Shown: one piece after another, positions 54,919 through 63,918 of the stretch
Layout of the letters: the number at the start of each line of letters is the position of its first letter
Position numbering within the stretch: position 1 is the first letter of the stretch
Assembly: GCF_003605475.1 (NCBI RefSeq)
Contig: NZ_RAHX01000001.1
Span: forward strand, 558,001-622,000
Reading direction: 5' to 3'
DNA length: 64,000 nt
Source of the DNA: Aurantiacibacter aquimixticola
GTDB lineage: Bacteria > Pseudomonadota > Alphaproteobacteria > Sphingomonadales > Sphingomonadaceae
Notes under the pieces: model-generated
The model's input: the letters and a program-made list of their open reading frames with translations, nothing else
The model's database searches: none
What the model was told of the DNA's origin: nothing
Translations under genes and position numbers: made by a program

Positions 54919-56070
54919 ATGGCGACCGCTCTCTACATTCACTGGCCTTTCTGCCTCGCCAAATGCCCATATTGCGATTTCAACTCGCACGTGCGCGATA
55001 GCGTTGATGCCGATCTTTGGCAGAAAGCGCTGCTGGCCGATCTGAGACATGAGGTCGAGATCGCTGGCGGTGAAGCGCTCAATTCGATCTTTTTCGGTGG
55101 TGGAACGCCCTCGCTCATGCCGCCAAAGCTTGTCAGCATATTGCTACAAGAGGCTGAGAAGGCGTGGAGTTTCTCTCCGGGTATCGAAATAACGCTCGAG
55201 GGCAATCCCTCTTCCATCGAGGCCTCGCGTTACGCCGATATTGCCGCGGCAGGCGTCAATCGCGCTTCGATAGGTCTGCAATCGCTCAACAAAGATGCGC
55301 TGCAGTTTCTTGGGCGACTTCACGATGCAGAAGAGGGGCTGAACGCACTCGAGACGGCGCAGAGCGTATTCGACCGGGTGAGTTTCGATCTGATCTATGC
55401 CCTGCCCGGCCAGACCGAAGCGGAGTGGCGCGAGGAATTGCGACGCGCGCTCGATTTCGGCACCGGACATCTTTCCCTTTACCAGCTGACGATCGAACCG
55501 GGTACGCGCTTTGCCACCGATGTCCGCCGCGGCGACTTCACGCCGCTAGATGACGATGCCGCCGCCGACCTGTTCGACATGACGCGAGAAATGACAGATG
55601 CCGCTGGTCTCCCCGCTTACGAGATCAGCAACCATGCCCTTCCGGGCGAGGAAAGTCGGCACAATCTCGCCTATTGGCGATACCAGGATTACATCGGCAT
55701 AGGGCCTGGCGCGCATGGCCGGCGCAATGGAATGGCAACCACGCGGCACAGAAAGCCCGAGAACTGGCTGGCGGCGGTCGAACGCAATGGCCATGGCCTG
55801 CAGGAAGAGCGCGTTCTTGGGCACCGGGAACAGGCGTCCGAAGCGCTTTTGATGGGCCTGCGGCTCGTCGATGGCATCGATGTCGCAAAGCTTGTACGGC
55901 GGTTCGAGCTGCCGGATGCTGCGCTGATCGACCGGCGCGAACTGGAGGCTCTGACGAACCTTGGCCTGTGCTGGCAGCGCGAGGATCGGATCGGCGTCAC
56001 CGCCACGGGTATGCCGCTACTCGATGCGATCCTAGGCAGGCTTGTCGCCGACGAATTGGTGAGCGCGTGA
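54919..56070 (+). CDS. hemW: Radical SAM haem chaperone HemW
   Basis: This 383-residue radical-SAM protein opens ALYIHWPFCLAKCPYCDFNS with the CxxxCxYC cluster motif. Further marks are SIFFGGGTPSLM, NRASIGLQSLN and a C-terminal HemW domain (SRHNLAYWRYQDYIGIGPGAHG). HemW binds and transfers haem; it is often misnamed coproporphyrinogen oxidase, but the extra cysteine of HemN is absent. The stop overlaps the xerC GTG (GTGA). Confidence 0.95.
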   Translation: MATALYIHWPFCLAKCPYCDFNSHVRDSVDADLWQKALLADLRHEVEIAGGEALNSIFFGGGTPSLMPPKLVSILLQEAEKAWSFSPGIEITLEGNPSSIEASRYADIAAAGVNRASIGLQSLNKDALQFLGRLHDAEEGLNALETAQSVFDRVSFDLIYALPGQTEAEWREELRRALDFGTGHLSLYQLTIEPGTRFATDVRRGDFTPLDDDAAADLFDMTREMTDAAGLPAYEISNHALPGEESRHNLAYWRYQDYIGIGPGAHGRRNGMATTRHRKPENWLAAVERNGHGLQEERVLGHREQASEALLMGLRLVDGIDVAKLVRRFELPDAALIDRRELEALTNLGLCWQREDRIGVTATGMPLLDAILGRLVADELVSA

Positions 56071-56966
56071 CCTCCCCCGCCGATGTGCTCGACGAATGGC
56101 GGGCCCATCTCGCCATCGGTCGGCGGCGATCTCCACATACGGTACGCGCCTATGTTGCCACGGCGGCACGACTGCTGGGCCGACTGCACCTTTCCGATTG
56201 GCCAGAAATCGCTGCGCTGACGACGCGCGACCTGCGCGGGCATCTGGCCCATCGGCGTGCCGAAGGCCTCGGCAATGCGTCTGCCGCACGCGAGCTCTCC
56301 GCTCTCAAGGCGCTGATAGGATTTGCGCGCGAGCAGACAGGCGAAGATCCGGGCGCACCCCCGCGCCTTCGCGGCCCGCGTGTGAAGAAAGGTCTGCCCC
56401 GCCCCATCACTCCCGATGAAGCGAGCAATGTGGTCTATGCCGTTGCCGACACTGGCGGGGATGACTGGATCGGGCTGCGCGATGCCGCCGTGCTGTTGCT
56501 GATGTATGGCGCAGGCCTGCGGATCGCGGAGGCGCTTTCGCTCAAGGCCAGCGATCTGCCGCTCGGCGAAACGCTCACCGTTACCGGCAAAGGCGGCAAG
56601 CAGCGCGTCGTTCCGCTGTTGCCTGTGATCCGCGATGCCGTTGCGCGTTATGCCGACGCCTGCCCATGGCCGCTATCGGGCGATGCCGCGCTGTTTCGCG
56701 GGGCGAAAGGCGGTGTATTAGGGCAAGGCATGGTGCAGAAGGCGATGGCGCGGGCGCGCAAGGCTCTCGGTTTGCCGGATACCGCCACTCCGCATGCGCT
56801 CCGGCATTCCTTTGCCACGCATCTGCTTGGGTCGGGTGCCGATTTGCGCAGCCTTCAGGAATTGCTCGGCCATGCCAGCCTCGGCTCCACGCAGATCTAC
56901 ACGAAGGTCGACGCGGCAAAGATGCTGGAAGCCTATCGCTCCGCCCATCCGCGCGAGACCGACTAA
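56067..56966 (+). CDS. xerC: Tyrosine recombinase XerC-like
   Basis: The 299-residue recombinase has an N-terminal SAM-like DNA-binding domain (SPHTVRAYVATAARLLGRL). The catalytic domain shows the first arginine in YGAGLRIAEAL, HALRHSFATHLL with the His-x-x-Arg, and the nucleophile tyrosine in LGHASLGSTQIYTKVD. XerC-type enzymes resolve chromosome dimers at dif with XerD. The start is a GTG overlapping the hemW stop. No dif site was recognised here. The end overlaps convergent dedA by four bases. Confidence 0.93.
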   Translation: MTSPADVLDEWRAHLAIGRRRSPHTVRAYVATAARLLGRLHLSDWPEIAALTTRDLRGHLAHRRAEGLGNASAARELSALKALIGFAREQTGEDPGAPPRLRGPRVKKGLPRPITPDEASNVVYAVADTGGDDWIGLRDAAVLLLMYGAGLRIAEALSLKASDLPLGETLTVTGKGGKQRVVPLLPVIRDAVARYADACPWPLSGDAALFRGAKGGVLGQGMVQKAMARARKALGLPDTATPHALRHSFATHLLGSGADLRSLQELLGHASLGSTQIYTKVDAAKMLEAYRSAHPRETD

Positions 56967-57574
56967 TCGTCGCGTTCGGCGCGCGGCACCCAGGTGAAGA
57001 CTCGCCACAGATAGGCGGCAATCGCCAGCACGATACAGCCGATGATGATCCAGCCAATCACGCCCTGAGACTGCTCCAGATAGCGAGCCAGCCATTGCCC
57101 GGCGAGAATGAGCGCCGCATTCCAGACCAGCGACCCGACGAAGGTGAAGGCAATGAATTTCCAGAGCGGCATGTGCGCGAGGCCCGCCGGTAGTGAGATC
57201 ATTGTGCGGAGAAAGGGGCTGAAGCGCAGGACGAATACGACCCAGTGCCCCCAGCTGTGGAAGAATACCTGCGCCTTGGCCATATGCTCCCAATCCACCG
57301 TCAGCCAGCGGCCCCAGCGGTCGATAAAGGGCCGCAGCCGCTCATAGCCCCATTTGTCGCCGACCCAATACCAGGCGTAATTGCCCGCAGTCGTGCCCGC
57401 CGTGCCGATCAGCAGCAGCGGCCAGAAATCCATCGCCCCGCGCTGCACCAGCAATCCGCCGACGCCCATGATGACTTCGCTGGGTACAGGTGGCACGATA
57501 TTCTCGAGCGCCATGAGCAGGAATATCCCGAGATAGCCGCCGCGCTCGATCAGATCGATGATCAGGTCGTCCAT
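56963..57574 (-). CDS. DedA-family membrane protein
   Basis: The 203-residue protein opens MDDLIIDLIERGGYLGIFLL and shows the family elements ENIVPPVPSEVIMGVGG, GTAGTTAGNYAWYWVGDKWG, and FLRTMISLPAGLAHMPLWKFIAFTFVGSLVWN. DedA proteins are inner-membrane transporters with reported lipid-flipping roles and link to membrane potential. Members of this branch carry an acidic residue in the PVPSE loop, as here. Its role is not resolved by the neighbours. Confidence 0.92.
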   Translation of the reverse strand: MDDLIIDLIERGGYLGIFLLMALENIVPPVPSEVIMGVGGLLVQRGAMDFWPLLLIGTAGTTAGNYAWYWVGDKWGYERLRPFIDRWGRWLTVDWEHMAKAQVFFHSWGHWVVFVLRFSPFLRTMISLPAGLAHMPLWKFIAFTFVGSLVWNAALILAGQWLARYLEQSQGVIGWIIIGCIVLAIAAYLWRVFTWVPRAERDD

Positions 57575-57596
57575 GTCGGCTGAACGGACGGCGCGG

Positions 57597-58559
57597 TCAG
57601 TCTTTCCCCATCTCGGCGTGGCGACGCTCCAGCGCGTCCCAGATTATGCCTGCCGTGTCGGTGCCGTTGAACGCGTCGATGGCGACGATGCCGGTGGGGC
57701 TGGTGACATTAATTTCGGTCAGCCATTCGCCGCCGATCACATCGATGCCGACAAAGGTCAGCCCGCGGCGCTTGAGATCAGGTCCCATCGCTTCGCAGAT
57801 TTCCCGCTCGCGCTTGGTCAGGCCTGATGCTTCGGCCGATCCCCCTTGAGCGAGGTTCGAGCGGAACTCCCCCTTCCCCGGCTTGCGATTGATTGCGCCC
57901 GCCACTTCTCCGTCGACCAGGACGATGCGCTTGTCGCCTTCGGAAACGCTGGGGAGGAAGGGCTGCACCATGTGCGCCTCCGGCCAGGTCTGATTGAACA
58001 CCTCGAACAGCGCGGACATGTTCGTGCCATCGGCGTCGATCTTGAAGATCGCCTTACCGCCATTGCCATGCAGCGGTTTCACGACCACCGCGCCATGCTC
58101 TCGCTGGAAATCGCGCACGTCTGCCAGTGTTCGGGTGATGAGCGTCGGCGGCATGAAATGCGCGTAATCGAGAACATACATCTTCTCCGGCGCGTTGATC
58201 ACTTCGCGCGGATCATTGCTGACCAGCGTCTTGCCTTTCAGCCGATCGAGCAGCAGCGCGGCGCTGATATAGCCGAGGTGAAATGGTGGATCCTGCCGCA
58301 TCAGGATGACGTCGATGTCTTCGCCGAGATCGATCTTCCGGCGCTTTCCGGCAGTGAAGTGGTTGCCCTCCTCCCGCTGCACGGTCACGGGCCGCGCCCA
58401 AGCGCATACTTTGCCAGCTTCCCAGCTCAGCGTTTCCACCTGATATTCCCACAGCGAATGCCCGCGTGCCTGTGCGGCGAGCATCAGCGCGAAGCTGGAA
58501 TCGCCTGCTATTTTGATGCTTTCGAGCGGGTCCATCTGGACGGCGACGCGAAGGGACAT
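57597..58559 (-). CDS. gshB: Glutathione synthetase
   Basis: This ATP-grasp enzyme joins gamma-glutamylcysteine and glycine. The 320-residue protein opens MSLRVAVQMDPLESIKIAGD and shows MRQDPPFHLGYISAALLLDRL, VVVKPLHGNGGKAIFKID (ATP-binding loop), NRKPGKGEFRSNLAQGGSAE and INVTSPTGIVAIDAFNG. The length and order fit GshB of proteobacteria. It is followed upstream on the same strand by yraN after 23 bases. Confidence 0.97.
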   Translation of the reverse strand: MSLRVAVQMDPLESIKIAGDSSFALMLAAQARGHSLWEYQVETLSWEAGKVCAWARPVTVQREEGNHFTAGKRRKIDLGEDIDVILMRQDPPFHLGYISAALLLDRLKGKTLVSNDPREVINAPEKMYVLDYAHFMPPTLITRTLADVRDFQREHGAVVVKPLHGNGGKAIFKIDADGTNMSALFEVFNQTWPEAHMVQPFLPSVSEGDKRIVLVDGEVAGAINRKPGKGEFRSNLAQGGSAEASGLTKREREICEAMGPDLKRRGLTFVGIDVIGGEWLTEINVTSPTGIVAIDAFNGTDTAGIIWDALERRHAEMGKD

Positions 58560-58582
58560 TCGATAGGTTCTCCGATGGAAAG

Positions 58583-58933
58583 CTAGGGCATCCAGGCGTT
58601 TTCGATGTGGCGGGGCGGTGTGCCCGGTGCAAGCAGGATGACGTCGACCCGCAAATCCTCGCCTTCTCTCGCATATTCATGCGCGACCGCTTCGGCTGCC
58701 GCGGCGACGCGGCGCAGGCGATATTCGTCGATGGCGGTGTCGAGGTCGGCCGCGCGCTTGCGCCACTTTACCTCTACGAACGCCACAAGACCGTCGCGCT
58801 TGGCAATCATGTCCACCTCGCCGGCTTTCACCTTCACGCGGCGGGCAAGTATCTCCCAACCCTGCGCTTCGAGCCATTTGGCGGCCTCGTCCTCGGCCTT
58901 GCGACCGCGCGCCTCCGCCAGCTGACGCTTCAT
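58583..58933 (-). CDS. YraN family (UPF0102) protein
   Basis: The 116-residue protein has the endonuclease-like pattern GRKAEDEAAKWLEAQGWEIL, GEVDMIAKRDGLVAFVEVKW (E-x-D...E-x-K, restriction-nuclease fold) and a basic RLRRVAAAAEA helix. Its actual activity is not established. The ATG overlaps the rsmI stop by four bases (ATGA), the common rsmI-yraN pair. Confidence 0.92.
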   Translation of the reverse strand: MKRQLAEARGRKAEDEAAKWLEAQGWEILARRVKVKAGEVDMIAKRDGLVAFVEVKWRKRAADLDTAIDEYRLRRVAAAAEAVAHEYAREGEDLRVDVILLAPGTPPRHIENAWMP

Positions 58934-59769
58934 TCGCCCTTGATCTCCATCGCGCGGGCATAGAGCGCCTTGCGATCCATACCCGTCGCCTTGGCCACCT
59001 GTGCCACCGCTTTCGAGGCCTTCTCGGTTTCGAGCAAGTCGCGAAGCATCGCGTCTGCGTCATCCGCGCTCGTCTCGCGCTCCGGCGGCGGGCCGATGAG
59101 CAGCACGATCTCGCCCCTGGGTGGATGCGCGGCGTAGTGCGCGGAGAGGTCTTCAGCGGTGCCGGCGCGGCATTCTTCGTAAAGCTTGGTCAGCTCGCGC
59201 GCGACCGCAATTTCGCGGCCGGGCAATGTGGCCGCAACGGCGTCGAGGCTCTTGGTAAGACGCGGAGCTGTCTCAAAGAAAATCAGTGTAGCGCGAAGCT
59301 CTGCAAACTCTTCGAGCGCTTCGCGGCGTGCCTTGTCCTTGTTCGGCAGGAAACCGGCGAAAAGGAACCGGTCGTTGGGCAAGCCGGACAATGCCAGCGC
59401 AGTCAATGGAGCATTTGCACCCGGCAGAGCCGCGATCGGCACGCCCGCTTCCTTCGCATCCTGCACGAGACGATAACCAGGGTCTGACACTAGCGGCATG
59501 CCAGCATCGCTTACCAGCGCCACGGCGCGCTGCCGCATGCTGTCCACAAGCCGCGCGCGGTCTTTCGGAGCCGAATGGTCGTCATACCGCCAGAGAGGCT
59601 TGGAAATGCCGAGATGGCGGATCAGTTTCTGCGTCACCCGCGTGTCTTCGCAAGCGATGCCGTCGCAATTCGACAGCACTTCCACCGCCCGCCGGGTGAT
59701 ATCGCCGAGATTGCCAATCGGCGTCGCGACTATATAGAGACCGGGAGCAAGGGGATCGCCGTCTGACAC
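58930..59769 (-). CDS. rsmI: 16S rRNA (cytidine 2'-O) methyltransferase RsmI
   Basis: RsmI methylates C1402 of 16S rRNA. The 279-residue protein has PGLYIVATPIGNLGDITRRAV, CEDTRVTQKLIRHLGI, VALVSDAGMPLVSDPGYRLV and GLPNDRFLFAGFLPNK, all typical. I choose the GTG at 59769 (MSDGDPLAPGLY), preceded by AAGG at good spacing. A TTG at 59805 would add twelve residues without family similarity and leave only two bases to the divergent lipoprotein gene start at 59808. Confidence 0.95.
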   Translation of the reverse strand: MSDGDPLAPGLYIVATPIGNLGDITRRAVEVLSNCDGIACEDTRVTQKLIRHLGISKPLWRYDDHSAPKDRARLVDSMRQRAVALVSDAGMPLVSDPGYRLVQDAKEAGVPIAALPGANAPLTALALSGLPNDRFLFAGFLPNKDKARREALEEFAELRATLIFFETAPRLTKSLDAVAATLPGREIAVARELTKLYEECRAGTAEDLSAHYAAHPPRGEIVLLIGPPPERETSADDADAMLRDLLETEKASKAVAQVAKATGMDRKALYARAMEIKGE

Positions 59770-59807
59770 GCGCGCACCCTTGGACTTGGGTAGCGGAGAC
59801 TTCAACC

Positions 59808-60974
59808 ATGTTCGGCAATGTGAAGCGTCTTGTGACCGTCGGCCTCGGCAGCGTGCTGCTGGGTGCTTGCTCGGTCATCCCCGGTGGCGATGACGGCATG
59901 GCGGATCGCGGCCCTGTTGCGGACGCGCCGCCGGTGGCAGGGCCCAGCGCGGATATGTTGCCGGACGACACCGGACGACACCGCGTCGCGCTGCTCGTGC
60001 CGATGAGCGGTGCGAATGGCGATGTCGGCCTGGCCATCGCCAATGCGACGACGATGGCACTGCTCGATACAGGGGCAGAGAACCTGCGGATTACCACATA
60101 CGACACCTCAGGCGGCGCTGGTGCCGCTGCAAGCCGGGCGATCGGCGACGGCAATCGCCTTATCCTCGGCCCGCTAATGCGCGACAATGTCGGCGATGTA
60201 CTCGGCCAGGCGCGCCCGTCCGATGTGCCGGTCATCACCTTTTCCAACGATACCACCGTCGCTCGCAACGATGTCTTCGTAATGGGCCATGTCCCTGAGC
60301 AATCTGTCGCGCGCGCCGTCAACTTCGCGATCGATCAGGGCGCACGCAATTTCGCCGTCCTCGCTCCGCGCGGCGATTATGGTGAGCGCACGCTGACCGC
60401 GACCGAGCGCGCGGTGAATGCGCGTGGTACCAGGGTCGTCGGGATCGAGCGGTACGATCGCACCAACACCGGGATTGCCAGCGCAGCGGATCGGCTTGCC
60501 GAGCGCGGCGGCTTCGACACCGTGCTTATCGCCGAAAATGGAAGGCTTTCCGCCATTGCCGCACCTCGCCTGAAGGAGGCCGGCGCGAGCCTGCCATCCA
60601 TCCTCGGCACAGAGCTGTGGAGCCGGGAAACCGAGCTGACCCGTGTGCCCGCCCTTCGCGGCGCGTGGTTCGCGGCCGTGCCCGACGCGCGCTATCGCCA
60701 GTTTGCCGACAGCTATCAGAGCCGGTTCGGTGAAGAACCCTACCGCATTGCCACGCTCGGTTACGACGCCGTACTGCTTACGCTTCGGCTCACGCGCGAC
60801 TGGCGCCCCGGACGCGCTCTCGACACGGCGTTGCTGACAGACAGCGAGGGTTTCCTCGGCCTCGACGGCTCTTTCCGCTTTCGTGACAATGGCGTGGGCG
60901 AGCGCGCCTTCGAAGTTCGCCAGATCGGAAACGGCGCCTTTACCGTGGTCGATCCCGCCGCGCAGGGTTTCTGA
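59808..60974 (+). CDS. Penicillin-binding protein activator (LpoA-like) lipoprotein
   Basis: The 388-residue precursor has the lipobox LGAC near residue 21. A periplasmic binding protein-like fold follows: HRVALLVPMSGANGDVGLAIANA, VPVITFSNDTTVARNDVFVMGH, and NFAVLAPRGDYGERTLTATERAV. This is the type I binding fold found in LpoA, which activates the class A penicillin-binding protein PBP1a from the outer membrane. It lacks the N-terminal TPR domain of enterobacterial LpoA, which is usual in alphaproteobacteria. A GGAGA ribosome-binding site lies eight bases before the ATG. Confidence 0.85.
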   Translation: MFGNVKRLVTVGLGSVLLGACSVIPGGDDGMADRGPVADAPPVAGPSADMLPDDTGRHRVALLVPMSGANGDVGLAIANATTMALLDTGAENLRITTYDTSGGAGAAASRAIGDGNRLILGPLMRDNVGDVLGQARPSDVPVITFSNDTTVARNDVFVMGHVPEQSVARAVNFAIDQGARNFAVLAPRGDYGERTLTATERAVNARGTRVVGIERYDRTNTGIASAADRLAERGGFDTVLIAENGRLSAIAAPRLKEAGASLPSILGTELWSRETELTRVPALRGAWFAAVPDARYRQFADSYQSRFGEEPYRIATLGYDAVLLTLRLTRDWRPGRALDTALLTDSEGFLGLDGSFRFRDNGVGERAFEVRQIGNGAFTVVDPAAQGF

Positions 60975-61036
60975 TCCCCGGATAAGTCCGTCCGCGCCGC
61001 TTGTGGCGGGCCAGCGCGGGGGCCATATCTTCTTGC

Positions 61037-63013
61037 ATGAGCGACGATCTTTTCGATGGCAGCACCGCCAGCGGCGGCGATTACGATTCCTCCTCCATCG
61101 AGGTGTTGGAAGGCCTCGAACCGGTGCGTCGGCGGCCCGGCATGTATATCGGCGGCACGGATGAGCGCGCCCTGCACCACCTTGCCGCCGAGGTGCTCGA
61201 CAATGCGATGGACGAGGCCGTGGCGGGCCATGCGAGCCGGATCGAGGTGCAGCTCGAGGAAGGCAATTGCCTCACCATCACCGACAATGGTCGCGGCATC
61301 CCGGTGGACGAGCATCCGAAATTCCCCGGCAAGTCCACGCTGGAAGTGATCCTCACAACGCTGCATTCGGGCGGGAAGTTCTCCGGCAAGGCTTACGCCA
61401 CCAGCGGCGGTCTGCACGGCGTCGGCGTCTCCGTTGTCAATGCGCTGTCCAGCCACACGCGTGTCGAAGTGGCGCGGAACAAGGAAGTCTTCGCGCAGGA
61501 ATTTTCCAAGGGTCAGCCGCAGGGCAAGATCGCGAAGGTTGGCGATACGCCCAACCGCCGTGGCACGAGCGTCACCTTCGTACCCGATACAGAGATTTTC
61601 GGTGACCGCCAGTTCAAGCCCGCTCGCCTGTTCAAGCTCGCTCGATCGAAAGCCTACCTGTTTGCTGGCGTTGAAATCCGCTGGAAATGCGCGCCTGTCC
61701 TCGCCTCGGATGATGTGCCGGAAGAGGCGGTGTTCCAGTTTCCCGGCGGCCTTGCCGATCATCTGAGGGAACAGGTCGGCAGCCGCGAGTGTGTCACCGC
61801 CGAATTCTTCACCGGCAATCAGGACTTCCCCGAGCAGCAGGGCCGCGTGGAGTGGGCGGTAGCCTGGCCGCTATGGTCCGACGGATCGACAAGCTGGTAC
61901 TGCAACACGGTGCCCACCCCCGACGGCGGCACGCATGAGCAGGGTCTGCGCGCCGCGCTGACGAAGGGTCTGCGCGCGTTTGGCGATCTCACTGGCACGA
62001 AGAAGGCGAAAGACATCACCGCCGACGACGTCATGACGGGCGCCGAGGTGATGCTGAGCGTCTTCATCCGCGATCCGCAATTCCAGAGCCAGACGAAGGA
62101 CAGGCTCACCAGTCCCGAAGCCGCGCGGCTCGTGGAGAATGCGGTACGCGATCATTTCGATCATTACCTCGCCGACAACATGGAGCGTGGCAAAGCGCTG
62201 CTCGGCAATGTCATGGAGCGCATGGAGGAACGGCTCAAGCGTAAGCAGGAGCGCGAGATCAAGCGCAAGACTGCAACCAATGCCAAGAAGCTGCGTCTGC
62301 CTGGCAAGCTCACCGATTGCAGCGGCGACGGTGAAGGCGAGACGGAGCTGTTCATTGTCGAAGGGGACAGCGCCGGTGGCAGCGCCAAGCAGGCGCGCAA
62401 CCGGAAGACCCAGGCGATTCTGCCAATTCGCGGAAAGATCCTGAACGTCGCCAGCGCCACCGCCGACAAGATCCGCGCAAACAGCGAGATCGCCGATCTC
62501 GTCCTCGCGCTGGGCTGCGGCACGCGAAAGGACTGCGATCCGGAGCAACTGCGTTACGACCGCGTCGTCATCATGACGGATGCCGATGTCGACGGCGCGC
62601 ATATCGCTACGCTGCTGATGACCTTCTTCTTCCAAGAAATGCCCGAACTGGTGCGCCGCGGGCACCTTTATCTCGCGCAGCCGCCGCTATACCGTCTCAC
62701 CGCCGGGAAGGAGAGCGTCTACGCACAGGACGACGCGCACCGCGAAAAGATCGAGAATGGCGTTTTCAAGGGCAAGAAGGTCGATGTGGGTCGGTTCAAA
62801 GGCCTTGGCGAGATGAACCCCGGTCAGCTGCGAGAAACGACGATGGATCCCGCCACCCGCAGCCTCATCCGCATCACTTTGCCGGACCAGCACGAGCAGC
62901 GCTTCGCAGTGAAGGAACTGGTCGATCAGCTGATGGGTCGCAATCCGGAACATCGCTTCAATTTCATCCAGAACCGTGCCGGCGAAATCGACCGCGAGAT
63001 GATCGACGCCTAG
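61037..63013 (+). CDS. parE: DNA topoisomerase IV subunit B
   Basis: The 658-residue subunit binds ATP and, with ParC, decatenates chromosomes. The GHKL ATPase has VLDNAMDEAV, ITDNGRGIPVDEHP and YATSGGLHGVGVSVVNALS. The TOPRIM domain shows EGDSAGGSAKQARNR, RIL-type KILNVASATADKI and IMTDADVDGAHI. The length is close to ParE rather than the longer GyrB. I start at the ATG at 61037. The 3' end overlaps the convergent methyltransferase gene by four bases. Confidence 0.93.
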   Translation: MSDDLFDGSTASGGDYDSSSIEVLEGLEPVRRRPGMYIGGTDERALHHLAAEVLDNAMDEAVAGHASRIEVQLEEGNCLTITDNGRGIPVDEHPKFPGKSTLEVILTTLHSGGKFSGKAYATSGGLHGVGVSVVNALSSHTRVEVARNKEVFAQEFSKGQPQGKIAKVGDTPNRRGTSVTFVPDTEIFGDRQFKPARLFKLARSKAYLFAGVEIRWKCAPVLASDDVPEEAVFQFPGGLADHLREQVGSRECVTAEFFTGNQDFPEQQGRVEWAVAWPLWSDGSTSWYCNTVPTPDGGTHEQGLRAALTKGLRAFGDLTGTKKAKDITADDVMTGAEVMLSVFIRDPQFQSQTKDRLTSPEAARLVENAVRDHFDHYLADNMERGKALLGNVMERMEERLKRKQEREIKRKTATNAKKLRLPGKLTDCSGDGEGETELFIVEGDSAGGSAKQARNRKTQAILPIRGKILNVASATADKIRANSEIADLVLALGCGTRKDCDPEQLRYDRVVIMTDADVDGAHIATLLMTFFFQEMPELVRRGHLYLAQPPLYRLTAGKESVYAQDDAHREKIENGVFKGKKVDVGRFKGLGEMNPGQLRETTMDPATRSLIRITLPDQHEQRFAVKELVDQLMGRNPEHRFNFIQNRAGEIDREMIDA

Positions 63014-63918
63014 CTTGGCGTGGCGGCCAGGTAGAGCCAGTCGCCCTTCCCGAGCCATTCTCCGATTATCGCCACCGGCGCGAACAGCGCGGCATAAGCG
63101 AGCATTTTCGGGCTGCGCTTCCAGCTCTCCATCGTGCCGAAATTGTAGGCCAGATCCATCGAGGTATGGCGCGCGCCTTCCACCGCGAAACCCGCCTTGT
63201 GGACCATTGCCGACAGCGTCGTTTCGGAGAACTGGAAGAGATGATGCGGGGGTTCGGGATGCGGCCAGTAATCGAGCCGCTTGGCCAATGGCTCCGATGC
63301 GCGCGGAAACAGGCCGTCGATATCGGGTGTCGATTGCAGCAACAGCCCGCCCGGCTTCAACAGGCGGCGGATTGCCTGCAGCTCCGACAGCGGGTCTGGC
63401 AAATGTTCGATGACGTCGAACAAGGTGACGACATCGAAACTGGAATCGGCATAGTCGCCATCGCGCCAGTCTCCCCGATGCACCGGCAGGTCGAAATGGA
63501 ATCTGGCGAAATTCGCCGTTTCCGGTGAAAGCTCCGCCCCGTGCGCATCCATGCCGGCGTCGCGCGCTTTTGCCAAGAAGATGCCCGATGAACAGCCGAT
63601 GTCGAGGACGCGCAGGCCCGATAGCTGGGGCCGAAAGATTTTCATCATGCGCAAATGCTGATCGGCGATCTCGCTCTGCCGCGCGAATTGTTCGGACGCG
63701 GGGTCGAGCAGCGCGTCGTGATAATCGGCAGCCGTGGTGTAGATCGCAGCGATGCCCTCCGCGTCGGGAGGATTGGCGATATAGGCGAGTTCGCAAGCCG
63801 TGCAACGCACGAGGTCGTAGCCTTTTTTCGTGAAGAGATGCTGCGCCTCACGCGCCCCGCACAGATTGCACGCGACGGATTGCGATGTGCCAATCGAGAT
63901 CGAACCGAGCTGTTCCAT
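63010..63918 (-). CDS. Class I SAM-dependent methyltransferase with N-terminal zinc ribbon
   Basis: The 302-residue protein has a CNLCG...CTAC zinc-ribbon-like start. A Rossmann methyltransferase follows: motif I VLDIGCSSGIFLAKARDAG, motif II HGAELSPETA, FDVVTLFDVIEHLPDP and GGLLLQSTPDID. A hydrophobic C terminus (AYAALFAPVAIIGEWLGKGD) may attach it to a membrane. The substrate is unknown; similar proteins often modify sugars or envelope glycans. It is the last complete gene of the window. Confidence 0.88.
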   Translation of the reverse strand: MEQLGSISIGTSQSVACNLCGAREAQHLFTKKGYDLVRCTACELAYIANPPDAEGIAAIYTTAADYHDALLDPASEQFARQSEIADQHLRMMKIFRPQLSGLRVLDIGCSSGIFLAKARDAGMDAHGAELSPETANFARFHFDLPVHRGDWRDGDYADSSFDVVTLFDVIEHLPDPLSELQAIRRLLKPGGLLLQSTPDIDGLFPRASEPLAKRLDYWPHPEPPHHLFQFSETTLSAMVHKAGFAVEGARHTSMDLAYNFGTMESWKRSPKMLAYAALFAPVAIIGEWLGKGDWLYLAATPS